Part shown: positions 49,189 through 56,229 of the stretch, piece by piece
How the letters are laid out: the number at the start of each line of letters is the position of its first letter
How positions within the stretch are numbered: the first letter of the stretch is position 1
Origin: Amycolatopsis viridis
GTDB lineage: Bacteria; Actinomycetota; Actinomycetes; Mycobacteriales; Pseudonocardiaceae
DNA: 64,000 nucleotides
Direction: 5' to 3'
Assembly (NCBI RefSeq): GCF_011758765.1
Contig: NZ_JAANOU010000001.1
Span: 1,984,001 to 2,048,000 of the forward strand
Notes under the pieces: model-generated
The model's database searches: none
Told to the model about the DNA's origin: nothing
The model's input: the letters and a program-made list of their open reading frames with translations, nothing else
Position numbers and translations under genes: made by a program

Positions 49189-50187
49189 GTGACGACCGCC
49201 ATGACGCTTTCGGCTGCCCTCCCGGCGGCCCGGGGACCGCTGTCCGAAGCCGTGATCGAGGCGCTGGGCCGCGACGAGCGCGGGGAGTTCCCGGAGCTGC
49301 CGGTGACCGCGGCCGCCGACCCGTTCGGCGAGGACCTGCAGCTGGCCCTGCACGTCTGCTACGAGCTGCACTACCAGGGCTTCACCGGGGTCGACCCGGA
49401 CTGGGAGTGGGACCCCGACCTGCTGCGGCTGCGTGCCGCGATGGAGCGCGTCTTCCTGGCCGAGCTGCGGGCCCACACCGCCGGCGGGGACGACGTCGAG
49501 GAGGCACTGGCGCCCCTGCTGGTGGAACCGGTGCACGGCACCGGCCTGTCCCACTTCCTGGCGGCGGAGGGCACCTGGGACCAGATCCGGGAGTATTTCG
49601 CGTTGCGCTCGGTCTACCACCACAAGGAGGCCGACCCGCACGCGTGGGTCATCCCGCGGTTGCGCGGCAAACCGAAGGCGGCCCTGGTGGCCGTGGAGTT
49701 CGACGAGTACGGCGGCGGCCACCCCAGCCAGGTGCACGCCCAGCTCTACGCCGATCTGCTCGACGGCGCCGGGATGAACTCGGACTACCTGCACTACCTC
49801 GACCACGCCCCGGCCTGCATGCTCGCGGTGGTCAACATGATGTCCTTGTTCGGCCTGCACCGCCGCTTCCGCGCGGCGCTGGCCGGGCACTTCGCCGCCG
49901 CCGAGATCACCACCGCGCCCAGCGCGCAGCGCCTGGACAAGGCGTTGCGGCGGCTGGGCGCCGACGACCGGTGCCGCTACTTCTACACCGAGCACATCGA
50001 GGCGGACGCGGTGCACGAGCAGGTCATGCGCCGGGACGTGCTCGGCGGGCTGCTGGAGACCGAGCCGGACCTCGCTGGTGACATCGTGTTCGGCATCCAG
50101 GCCACCGACCTGGTGGAACAGCGCTTCGCCGACCACGTGCTGGGCGCGTGGCGCGCGGGCCGCAGCGCGTTGCGCAAACCGCTGTAG
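49189..50187 (+). CDS. Iron-containing redox protein, heme-oxygenase-like diiron oxidase fold
   Basis: A 332-residue protein of the iron-containing redox enzyme family. The helical core has EPVHGTGLSHFLA near residue 116, VAVEFDEYGGGHP and FYTEHIEADAVHEQ, which supply the Glu/His/Asp ligands expected of heme-oxygenase-like diiron oxidases. Known members cleave or oxygenate amino-acid-like substrates. Placed after a ligase and an FAD-Rieske protein. Its last 200 or so bases were copied by a tandem duplication, leaving a remnant at 50889-50997. Confidence 0.82.
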   Translation: MTTAMTLSAALPAARGPLSEAVIEALGRDERGEFPELPVTAAADPFGEDLQLALHVCYELHYQGFTGVDPDWEWDPDLLRLRAAMERVFLAELRAHTAGGDDVEEALAPLLVEPVHGTGLSHFLAAEGTWDQIREYFALRSVYHHKEADPHAWVIPRLRGKPKAALVAVEFDEYGGGHPSQVHAQLYADLLDGAGMNSDYLHYLDHAPACMLAVVNMMSLFGLHRRFRAALAGHFAAAEITTAPSAQRLDKALRRLGADDRCRYFYTEHIEADAVHEQVMRRDVLGGLLETEPDLAGDIVFGIQATDLVEQRFADHVLGAWRAGRSALRKPL

Positions 50188-50326
50188 CGGCCACCGCGCG
50201 CAGGCGCGGGCCCGAGGACTGCGCCGTCCAAACCACCCGGGCGGGTCTTTGCGGGTGACGTGGGACATTAATCAACAGTATGCTTTGGTTGTCCGATGTT
50301 CACCTGAGGGAACGGATGTGTGCCAG

Positions 50327-50761
50327 ATGCGCAGAATCAAGCAGCGGGCGGGGCTTGCCCTTGCCGTTGGGGGCCTGCTCGCCGGGTCGGTCGCCGTGAG
50401 CGTCCCGGCGGAGGCGGCATCACCGGCGGTGGCGTCACCGGCCGAGGCGTGCGGCAACAACTACCACGAGATCGATCACCACGACCTGGGCAGCATTGCG
50501 ACGGTTCACCTGCTGTACAACGGGACCACGAACTGTGTCGTGACGACCAAGAAGGTCGACCGCGGAAAGCCCACCCATGTGCTCGCCGCGATCGCCAAAG
50601 TGCGACCCGATGGCTCGTACGGGTACATCGACGATCACGGCAAGCGCGCCTACTACGCCGGTCCGGTGCGGGTGGATGCCGCGCGCACGTGCATCAGCTG
50701 GGGAGGCGCGGCAGACCCGGGCTGGATCATGTGGTACTCCGAGCCCTCGCACTGCAAGTGA
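50327..50761 (+). CDS. Small secreted protein, SapA-like (copy 1, intact)
   Basis: A 144-residue protein with a Sec signal peptide (MRRIKQRAGLALAVGGLLAG... with a likely cleavage after AEA near residue 31). The mature part has four Cys (ACGNN, TNCVV, TCISW, SHCK) that could form two disulfides, and the AYYAGPVRV...CISWGG pattern of spore-associated protein A-like secreted proteins of actinomycetes, as I recall that family. ATG 50327 is used; GTG 50318 is in frame. It lies between the diiron gene and the duplication junction and is followed by a hairpin. Confidence 0.7.
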   Translation: MRRIKQRAGLALAVGGLLAGSVAVSVPAEAASPAVASPAEACGNNYHEIDHHDLGSIATVHLLYNGTTNCVVTTKKVDRGKPTHVLAAIAKVRPDGSYGYIDDHGKRAYYAGPVRVDAARTCISWGGAADPGWIMWYSEPSHCK

Positions 50762-50789
50762 TGCCGCCGAGGTGAGCTGATCGAGGAGG

Positions 50790-50823
50790 CGGCTCCGTGA
50801 TCACCTCGGTGTTCACGGAGCCG
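50790..50823 (+). terminator. 11-base hairpin after SapA-like copy 1
   Basis: CGGCTCCGTGA and its exact complement enclose a 12-base loop, 28 bases after the stop codon. Confidence 0.65.
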
Positions 50824-50833
50824 TCGGGCCTCA

Positions 50834-50888
50834 CTCGTTCCGCACCCGCTTGCGGTGGCTGGTGTCGCAGAAGGGGTACCGCTTGCTG
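50834..50888 (-). pseudogene. Remnant of the CDGSH gene 3' part
   Basis: These 55 bases are identical to 51641-51695 within the CDGSH gene on the minus strand. The fragment has no start and ends at the duplication junction. It covers the CDTSH iron-sulfur motif but cannot be expressed as a domain. Confidence 0.8.
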
Positions 50889-50997
50889 TACTTCTGCACC
50901 GATCACATCGAGGCCGACGCGGTGCACGAACAGGTCATGCGCCGGGACGTGCTCGGCGGGCTGCTGGGCACCGAACGCGTTGCGCGAACCGCTGTAG
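50889..50997 (+). pseudogene. Remnant of the diiron redox gene 3' end
   Basis: It matches the diiron gene from 49978 onward (FYTEHIEADAVHEQVMRRDVLGGLL region, here YFCTDHIEADAVHEQ) and then carries an internal deletion of about 110 bases that joins the GLL codons to the last codons before the stop, out of frame. No start codon or ribosome site of its own. Confidence 0.8.
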
Positions 50998-51110
50998 CTC
51001 GTGCAGGCGCGTCCCAGGACCGTGCCCTCCACGACCCGGGCGGCGTTCTTGAAGGTCACGTGGGACATTAACCAGCAGTATGCTTCCGTTGTCTAATGTT
51101 CACCTGAGGC

Positions 51111-51539
51111 AGAATCAAGCAGCGGGCGGGGCTTGCCCTTGCCGTTGGGGGCCTGCTCGCCGGGTCGGTCGCCGTGAGCGTCCCGGCGGAGGCGGCATCA
51201 CCGGCGGTGGCGTCACCGGCCGAGGCGTGCGGCAACAACTACCACGAGATCGATCACCACGACCTGGGCAGCATTGCGACGGTTCACCTGCTGTACAACG
51301 GGACCACGAACTGTGTCGTGACGACCAAGAAGGTCGACCGCGGAAAGCCCACCCAGGTGCTCGCCTGGCTCAACAGCATCAGCCCCGATGGTGTCGGGAA
51401 AACAGTAGGAGATATCAGCGACTACGCCTACTACGCCGGTCCGGTGAGGATGACGGCCGCGCACACGTGCATCAGCTGGGGAGGTGGCGCAAATCCTGGC
51501 TGGGTCTCCTGGTACTCCAAGCCCTCGCACTGCAAGTGA
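51111..51539 (+). pseudogene. SapA-like copy 2, start codon lost
   Basis: It corresponds to codons 3-145 of copy 1. A 22-base deletion at the 5' end removed the ATG, and a TGA stands two codons upstream in frame, so the signal peptide cannot be made; the first in-frame start, GTG 51174, lies after most of the signal peptide. The first 246 bases are identical to copy 1, while codons from about 85 on differ (VLAWLNSISPDGVG versus VLAAIAKVRPDGSY) although all four Cys and YYAGPVR are kept. Either a recent pseudogene or a silent sequence donor. Confidence 0.7.
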
Positions 51540-51573
51540 TGCCGCCGAGAGCTGATCGAGGCCGCCGTCAGGG

Positions 51574-51601
51574 GGCTGGTCGATCACGGGGTCGACCAGC
51601 C
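51574..51601. terminator. Hairpin between convergent SapA-like copy 2 and CDGSH genes
   Basis: GGCTGGTCGA and its complement enclose an eight-base loop, directly before the CDGSH stop at 51602. It may end transcription from both sides. Confidence 0.6.
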
Positions 51602-51844
51602 TCAGGCTCCGCCACCCGCAGTGCCACTTCCCGTCTGGTTCTCGTTCCGCACCCGCTTGCGGTGGCTGGTGTCGCAGAAGGGGTACCGCTTGCTGCGGCG
51701 GCACGCGCACAGCGCCACCAGGAACCGGTCCGAGCGGGCCACCGTGCCGTCCGGCAGCTCCAGCTCGACCGGGCCCTCCACCAGCACGGGCCCGCCCTCG
51801 ACGAGCGTCACCTTGCGGGGTTCAGCGTTCCGTCCGGTCGGCAC
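51602..51844 (-). CDS. CDGSH-type iron-sulfur protein
   Basis: An 80-residue protein with CACRRSKRYPFCDTSH, the three-Cys one-His motif of CDGSH/mitoNEET proteins (DTSH in place of DGSH). It binds a 2Fe-2S cluster transferable under redox control. GTG 51844 overlaps the methyltransferase stop by 23 bases; GTG 51811 is an alternative. It is the last gene of the minus-strand run DUF2795-topoisomerase-methyltransferase-CDGSH. CDGSH and diiron genes are often neighbours in actinobacteria as I recall, and the duplication separates them here. Confidence 0.85.
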   Translation of the reverse strand: MPTGRNAEPRKVTLVEGGPVLVEGPVELELPDGTVARSDRFLVALCACRRSKRYPFCDTSHRKRVRNENQTGSGTAGGGA

Positions 51845-52478
51845 GGATCACCACCAGTTCCTCGTGTCGTTGTCCGGGCGCGATGAGGCCGGAGCGTTCC
51901 AGGAAGCCGATGCGGCTGCGCAGCACCGGGCCGAACGGCTCGATCGCCCGGGCGACCACCGACGTCTTCAGGCCGTTGTCCCGCAGCATCTCCACCGTCT
52001 GCCGGATGCCGCACAGTGACGAGTGGACCACCAGCATCGTCCCGCCGGGGGTGAGCAGGTCGTGGGCCTTGTCGCACAGGCAGTCCAGGTGCTTGCGCCC
52101 GTCCGCACCGGCGTCCCAGGCCAGCGCCGCCCCGTCCGGGTCCCCGGCCGACTCGCACGGCACGTACGGCGGGTTGGCCAGGACCACGTCGAACGGTGCG
52201 CCTTCGATGCTCCCGGACAGGTCGCCGTGCCGGACCTCCACGGGAAGCCCGCGCACGCGGGTGTTGAACCGGGCGCTCAGCACCGCGGGCAGGTACCGGT
52301 CCACGGCGGTCACGCTCGCCGCGCCGTGGCGGACCGCGGCGATCGCCAGCGCGCCGGTGCCGGTGCACACCTCGAGCACCCGCGCACCGGCCGGGATGCG
52401 GGCCTCCCGCATCGCGCGCATCAGCAGCCAGGTGTCCGCCTGCGGGCGGTACACCCCGGGGAGTCTCAGCAGTTTCAC
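51822..52478 (-). CDS. HemK2/MTQ2-type SAM-dependent methyltransferase
   Basis: A 218-residue class I methyltransferase with the SAM motif VLEVCTGTGALAIAAV near residue 40 and the NPPYVP catalytic motif near residue 108, typical of enzymes that methylate glutamine or adenine amino groups, such as HemK/PrmC and MTQ2. The short N-terminus (VKLLRLPGVYRPQADTWLL) replaces the helical PrmC domain, so a release-factor role is less certain. GTG 52478 is used; a ribosome site is weak. It lies 28 bases after the topoisomerase stop. Confidence 0.78.
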   Translation of the reverse strand: MKLLRLPGVYRPQADTWLLMRAMREARIPAGARVLEVCTGTGALAIAAVRHGAASVTAVDRYLPAVLSARFNTRVRGLPVEVRHGDLSGSIEGAPFDVVLANPPYVPCESAGDPDGAALAWDAGADGRKHLDCLCDKAHDLLTPGGTMLVVHSSLCGIRQTVEMLRDNGLKTSVVARAIEPFGPVLRSRIGFLERSGLIAPGQRHEELVVIRADRTER

Positions 52479-52506
52479 CTGTTGCAGGTACCACCGGGAA
52501 CGCCGG

Positions 52507-53544
52507 TCAAACGCCGCCGAGCAGCCGGACGACGGCGCGCTCGAGCACCTCCCGGTCCGCGTCGCTGCGAACGCCGCCCGCGCCGATGCGCCGCAGCGCG
52601 TTCTGGATCGTCCTGCCCTTGCTGTGCGCCTCCACGATCCGCGGGTCCACATAGGACTTGCGGCAGACCGCCGGCGTGTTGCCGAGCTCCTCGGACACCT
52701 GGCGCATCACCGCGGCCTGGGTGCGTTTGAGCCCGCGCTGCGAGCTGACCGGTTCGGCGGCGGCGAACGCGGCGGCGGCGAGCACGGTCGCGTTCCACGT
52801 CCGCAGGTCCTTCACGGTGAACTCGTCACCGACCATTTCCTTGAAGTGCTCGTTGATCTCGTCGGCGTGCACCTGGTGCCAGCCGTTGGGTGTGCGGTAG
52901 ACGAACAGCCGGTCGCTGCCCGACCGCGTCCGGCGCAGCGCCTTGACGGTGGCCGCGAGGTCCGGGTCGGTCAGCGTGATGTTGCGTTCGATCCCGCCCT
53001 TGGCGGGGTAGCAGAACGTGAGTTCGTCCCGTTTGACCGTCACGTGCTCGCGCAGCAGGGTGGCTGCGCCGTAGGTGCCGTTGTTCTCGGCGTACTCCTC
53101 GCTGCCGACGCGGAACACGCCGCGGTCGATCATCCGCAGCGCGGCCGCCAGCACGCGTTCGCATCCCAGGCCCGGCTGCACGAGGTCCTCGGCGATCCGC
53201 AGGCGCCACTTCGGCAGGCGGCGGGCCAGTTCCACCACGCGCTCGTGCTTCTCCTCGTCCCGTTCCTGCCGCCAGCGGTCGTGGTAGCGGTACTGCCGGC
53301 GCCCGGCGTCGTCGGTGCCGACGGCCTGGATGTGGCCGTTGGGGTAGGGGCAGATCCACACGTCGCGCCACGCGGGTGGCACGGCCAGGCTCTTGATCCG
53401 CTGCAGGGTCTCCTCGTCGCGCAGCGGCTCGCCCTCCGGGGTGAAGTACCGGAATCCGCGTCCGCTGCGCTGCCGCCTGATACCGGGCTGGCCGAGTTTG
53501 CTCTTGCGCAGCCGCTGGGTCGTCGCGGTCGTCACCGTCGTCAC
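52507..53544 (-). CDS. DNA topoisomerase IB, poxvirus-like
   Basis: A 345-residue type IB topoisomerase. The N-terminal domain begins LRKSKLGQPGIRR and GFRYFTP; the catalytic domain has IKSLAVPPAW, LRTWNAT, KRTQAAVMRQVSEELGNTP and the tyrosine in RKSYVDPRIVEAHSKG. These include the Arg, Lys, Arg, Asn/His and Tyr of the active site. It relaxes supercoils through a 3'-phosphotyrosyl intermediate. GTG 53544 is preferred over 53535. It is 14 bases after DUF2795 and probably cotranscribed from the SigB-type promoter there. Confidence 0.9.
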   Translation of the reverse strand: MTTVTTATTQRLRKSKLGQPGIRRQRSGRGFRYFTPEGEPLRDEETLQRIKSLAVPPAWRDVWICPYPNGHIQAVGTDDAGRRQYRYHDRWRQERDEEKHERVVELARRLPKWRLRIAEDLVQPGLGCERVLAAALRMIDRGVFRVGSEEYAENNGTYGAATLLREHVTVKRDELTFCYPAKGGIERNITLTDPDLAATVKALRRTRSGSDRLFVYRTPNGWHQVHADEINEHFKEMVGDEFTVKDLRTWNATVLAAAAFAAAEPVSSQRGLKRTQAAVMRQVSEELGNTPAVCRKSYVDPRIVEAHSKGRTIQNALRRIGAGGVRSDADREVLERAVVRLLGGV

Positions 53545-53558
53545 CGTCGTCCCACTCG

Positions 53559-53753
53559 TCAGGTGATTTCGGAGCAGGCACTGGTCACGGCGTCGAGGTC
53601 GGGGTAGGTGGAGTCCGGGATCGCGCCCAGGTGTCCCAGGACGCTGTCGTCGGCACCGTTGGCCGTGGCCCGGCGGATCAGCTCCGCCCTGCCGCACGGG
53701 AAGTCCACATCGGACAGCAATGCGTGCAGCCGGTCGGGATCCGGGATGGTCAT
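53559..53753 (-). CDS. DUF2795 protein
   Basis: A 64-residue helical protein: LHALLSDVDFPCGRAELIRRATANGADDSVLGHLGAIPDSTYPDLDAV is a complete DUF2795 domain, a family found widely in actinobacteria and usually near stress genes. Function unknown. ATG 53753 lies ten bases after the -10 of the best SigB-type promoter in the window, so the mRNA would be almost leaderless. It heads the run with topoisomerase IB. Confidence 0.82.
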   Translation of the reverse strand: MTIPDPDRLHALLSDVDFPCGRAELIRRATANGADDSVLGHLGAIPDSTYPDLDAVTSACSEIT

Positions 53754-53762
53754 GCCGGCCGG

Positions 53763-53787
53763 ATACCCCGCGTCCACCCGGGCAAAC
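53763..53787 (-). promoter_or_regulatory. SigB/SigF-type promoter for DUF2795-topoisomerase IB
   Basis: On the minus strand GTTT, 15 bases, GGGTAT: a full match to the GNNT-N14/16-GGGTAY pattern and to mycobacterial SigF promoters. It lies inside an inverted repeat (CCACCCG at 53774-53780 and CGGGTGG at 53787-53793). Function inferred. Confidence 0.6.
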
Positions 53788-53866
53788 GGGTGGCGTGGCC
53801 GGGGCGAGCCGGCCCGGCGCCGGGAGGACCGGAAATAAGACCGAACCCGCGGCCGTTGTGACCGGC

Positions 53867-54622
53867 ATGACAACAGAGGGTCGTGGCCGGGTCCGGACCG
53901 AGCCGGGCACCAAGCGCGTACGGGCGGTCTTCGGCGGGCAGGTCGTCGCCGACACGCTCCGCCCGCTCCTGGTGTGGGAGGTGCCCTACTACCCGGCCTA
54001 CTACGTCCCGCGCGAGGACGTGCGGGACGACTACCTGGTCGCCACCGGCGAGACGGCGCATTCGCCGAGCCGGGGCGACGCCGACGTGTTCACCGTGCGG
54101 GTGGGTGATCGCGAGGCCCCCGCCGCCGCGCTGGACTACACCGACTCGCCGCTGGACGGGCTGGCGGGGCACGTGCGGCTCGACTTCGCCGTGATGGACT
54201 CGTGGTTCGAGGAGGACGAGGAGATCTTCGTCCACCCGCGCGACCCGCACACCCGGGTCGACATCCTCGCCAGTTCCCGGCACGTGCGGATCGAGATCGA
54301 CGGGGTGACCGTCGCCGAATCGCGCAGCCCCCGGTTGCTGTTCGAGACCGGTCTGCCGACCCGTTACTACCTGCCCAAGACCGACGTGCGGCTGGATCTG
54401 CTCGAGCCCAGCGACACCATCACCCGCTGCCCCTACAAGGGCGAGGCCGGGTACTACTCGGTGCGCGTGGGGGACACGCTGCACGAGGACGTGGTCTGGT
54501 ACTACCGCGCGCCGCTGCCGGAGAGCCAGAAGGTGCAGGGGCTCGTCGCGTTCTACGACGAGAAGGTCGACGTCTACCTCGACGGTGTCCGGCAGGAGCG
54601 GCCCCGCACGATGTTCGCCTGA
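53867..54622 (+). CDS. DUF427 two-domain protein
   Basis: A 251-residue protein with two DUF427 repeats. The second is complete: EIDGVTVAESRSPRLLFETGLPTRYYLPKTDVR, CPYKGEAGYYSV and DVVWYYRAPLPE; the first is a diverged copy (VWEVPYYPAYYVPREDVR). Conserved Lys, Glu, Tyr and Trp residues suggest an enzyme active site, but the activity is unknown. ATG 53867 lies divergent from DUF2795. I do not see a SigB-type promoter in front of it. Confidence 0.82.
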   Translation: MTTEGRGRVRTEPGTKRVRAVFGGQVVADTLRPLLVWEVPYYPAYYVPREDVRDDYLVATGETAHSPSRGDADVFTVRVGDREAPAAALDYTDSPLDGLAGHVRLDFAVMDSWFEEDEEIFVHPRDPHTRVDILASSRHVRIEIDGVTVAESRSPRLLFETGLPTRYYLPKTDVRLDLLEPSDTITRCPYKGEAGYYSVRVGDTLHEDVVWYYRAPLPESQKVQGLVAFYDEKVDVYLDGVRQERPRTMFA

Positions 54623-54651
54623 CCGCTTGCCCAGGTAACCTCCGCGCAGAC

Positions 54652-54667
54652 AGTCTCTGCGGAGACT
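54652..54667. promoter_or_regulatory. Inverted repeat AGTCTC-TGCG-GAGACT, candidate MarR operator
   Basis: A perfect six-base inverted repeat with a four-base centre, 17 bases before the SRPBCC gene of the SRPBCC-MarR operon. Length and position fit a MarR-family autoregulatory site. Binding inferred. Confidence 0.5.
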
Positions 54668-54684
54668 AAATCGCGGAGGGCGAC

Positions 54685-55068
54685 GTGTGGCAGTACGAGC
54701 AGACGGCCGAGACGACGGCGAGCCGGGACGCGGTGTGGCAGTGCTGGTCGGACGTGCGGGCGTGGCCGGAGTGGAACCCGGGCCTCGCGAGCATCGCGAT
54801 CGACGGACCGTTCCAGCCCGGCACGGCGTTCACCATGACCGCACTGGACGGGGACGACGTGCGGTTGCGGCTGGTGGACGTGGTGCCCGGCGAGCTGTTC
54901 GTCGACGAGCACCGGGTGCAGCCGCTGGCCGGCGGCCGCACCCGGGTGCGCTACCGCACCGAGATCACCGGGCCGGCCGCCGACGCGGCCGGCCCTGAGC
55001 TGGGGCCGGCGATCACCGGCGACTTCCCCGCGGTGCTCGCCGCGCTCGTCCGGCGCGCGGAGGGCTGA
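54685..55068 (+). CDS. SRPBCC-fold protein paired with a MarR regulator
   Basis: A 127-residue polyketide-cyclase-like protein opening WQYEQTAETTASRDAVWQCWSDVRAWPEWNPGL, the usual Trp-rich helix of SRPBCC proteins. GGAGGG precedes GTG 54685. It is three bases ahead of the MarR gene. SRPBCC-MarR pairs are frequent; the protein could bind the same ligand that relieves the regulator, which is inferred. Confidence 0.72.
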   Translation: MWQYEQTAETTASRDAVWQCWSDVRAWPEWNPGLASIAIDGPFQPGTAFTMTALDGDDVRLRLVDVVPGELFVDEHRVQPLAGGRTRVRYRTEITGPAADAAGPELGPAITGDFPAVLAALVRRAEG

Positions 55069-55071
55069 GCG

Positions 55072-55506
55072 GTGCCGCTCGACCCCGGCGCGAGTCCCGG
55101 TTTCCTGCTCTGGCACGTCACGCTGCGGTGGCAGCGGGAGATCACCGCCGCGCTGGCGCCGCTCGGTCTCACGCACGTGCAGTTCGTCCTGCTCGCCACC
55201 ACGTGGTGGATGAACACCCACGGCGAGGCGCCCAACCAGCTCACCCTGGCCGGCCGGGCGGGTACCGACGTGAAGATGGCCTCGCAGGTCCTGCGCAAAC
55301 TCGAGGACAAGGACCTGATCCGGCGCGAGGTGGACCGCGCCGACACACGGGCCAAGCGGCTGCGCACCACCGCACGCGGCGCCGAGCTGGCCCGCGAAGC
55401 GATCGAGCGGGTGGAGGGGGTGGACGCGGCGTTCTTCCGGTCCGTGCCCGACCGCGGTGCCCTGATCGGGATGCTGCGCACCCTCGCCACCCCCGGGCCC
55501 GGCTAG
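55072..55506 (+). CDS. MarR-family transcriptional regulator
   Basis: A 144-residue winged helix-turn-helix protein: LTHVQFVLLATTWWM, LAGRAGTDVKMASQVLRKLEDKDLIRREVD and TRAKRLRTTARGAEL correspond to the recognition helix and wing of MarR proteins. GTG 55072 starts three bases after the SRPBCC stop. It probably controls its own operon through the palindrome at 54652-54667. The MBL-fold gene starts nine bases later and may be part of the same unit. Confidence 0.85.
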   Translation: MPLDPGASPGFLLWHVTLRWQREITAALAPLGLTHVQFVLLATTWWMNTHGEAPNQLTLAGRAGTDVKMASQVLRKLEDKDLIRREVDRADTRAKRLRTTARGAELAREAIERVEGVDAAFFRSVPDRGALIGMLRTLATPGPG

Positions 55507-55515
55507 TCTTCGGGC

Positions 55516-56229
55516 ATGTCCGACGAGCGCCTGTACTTCCGCCAGCTGCTGTCCGGCCGCGACTTCGCGGTGGGCAATCCGGTGGCCAGGCAGATGGCCA
55601 ACTTCGCCTACCTGATCGGCGACCGGGAGACGCGGGAGGCCGTGATCGTCGACCCGGCCTACGCCGTGGGCGACCTGCTGGACGTGCTCGCCGCCGACGA
55701 CATGCGGCTGGCCGGGGTGCTGGCCACCCACCACCACCCCGACCACGTCGGCGGCACCATGATGGGCTTCACCCTGGCCGGCCTGCCGGAGCTGCTGGCG
55801 CGCGAGAGCGTGCCGGTGCACGTCAACCGCAACGAGACGGACTGGGTCCAGCGGGTCACCGGCGTGTCCGCCACCGACCTGACCGGGCACGACCACGACG
55901 ACGTGGTCGAGGTGGGCGCCATCGGCATCCGGCTGCTGCACACCCCCGGCCACACCCCGGGCAGCCAGTGCTTCCTGGTCGGCGACCGGCTCGTCGCGGG
56001 GGACACGTTGTTCCTCGAGGGGTGCGGCCGGACGGACTTCCCCGGCGGCGACGCCGAGGCGATGTACCACAGCCTGCGCTGGCTGGCCGGCCTGCCGGGC
56101 GACCCGGTGGTCTACCCCGGGCACCAGTACTCGCCCGCCCCGTCGGCGCCGCTGTCGACGGTCAAGGAGAACAACTTCGTCTACCGGCCGCGCAACCTCG
56201 ACGAGTGGAAGACGATGTTCGGTGGTTAG
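55516..56229 (+). CDS. Metallo-beta-lactamase-fold hydrolase, glyoxalase II-like
   Basis: A 237-residue MBL-fold protein with the dinuclear metal motif THHHPDH near residue 73, then HTPGHTPGS, AGDTLF and YPGHQYSP. The N-terminal FAYLIGDRETREAVIVDPA fits hydroxyacylglutathione hydrolase or persulfide dioxygenase relatives. The actinobacterial substrate may be a mycothiol thioester, which I infer. Its stop overlaps the convergent glycerate kinase stop. Confidence 0.83.
   Translation: MSDERLYFRQLLSGRDFAVGNPVARQMANFAYLIGDRETREAVIVDPAYAVGDLLDVLAADDMRLAGVLATHHHPDHVGGTMMGFTLAGLPELLARESVPVHVNRNETDWVQRVTGVSATDLTGHDHDDVVEVGAIGIRLLHTPGHTPGSQCFLVGDRLVAGDTLFLEGCGRTDFPGGDAEAMYHSLRWLAGLPGDPVVYPGHQYSPAPSAPLSTVKENNFVYRPRNLDEWKTMFGG

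Larger units (their letters stand above)
49978..51695. repeat. Tandem duplication spanning the diiron gene 3' end, a secreted-protein gene and the CDGSH gene 3' end
   Basis: The first unit is 49978-50888 (911 bases), the second 50889-51695 (807 bases). The junction at 50888/50889 joins ...TTGCTG (copied from position 51695) to TACTTCTGC... (copied from position 49978). The second unit repeats the diiron gene 3' end, the secreted-protein gene and the CDGSH 3' end. A 246-base block (50332-50577 and 51110-51355) and a 55-base block (50834-50888 and 51641-51695) are identical; other parts have diverged or been deleted. No flanking transposase or target repeats are visible. Confidence 0.85.

Noticed and set aside
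50850-51071. A separate small gene between the two SapA-like copies
   Set aside because: The reading frame is explained by joined fragments of the CDGSH gene (antisense) and the diiron gene with an internal deletion.
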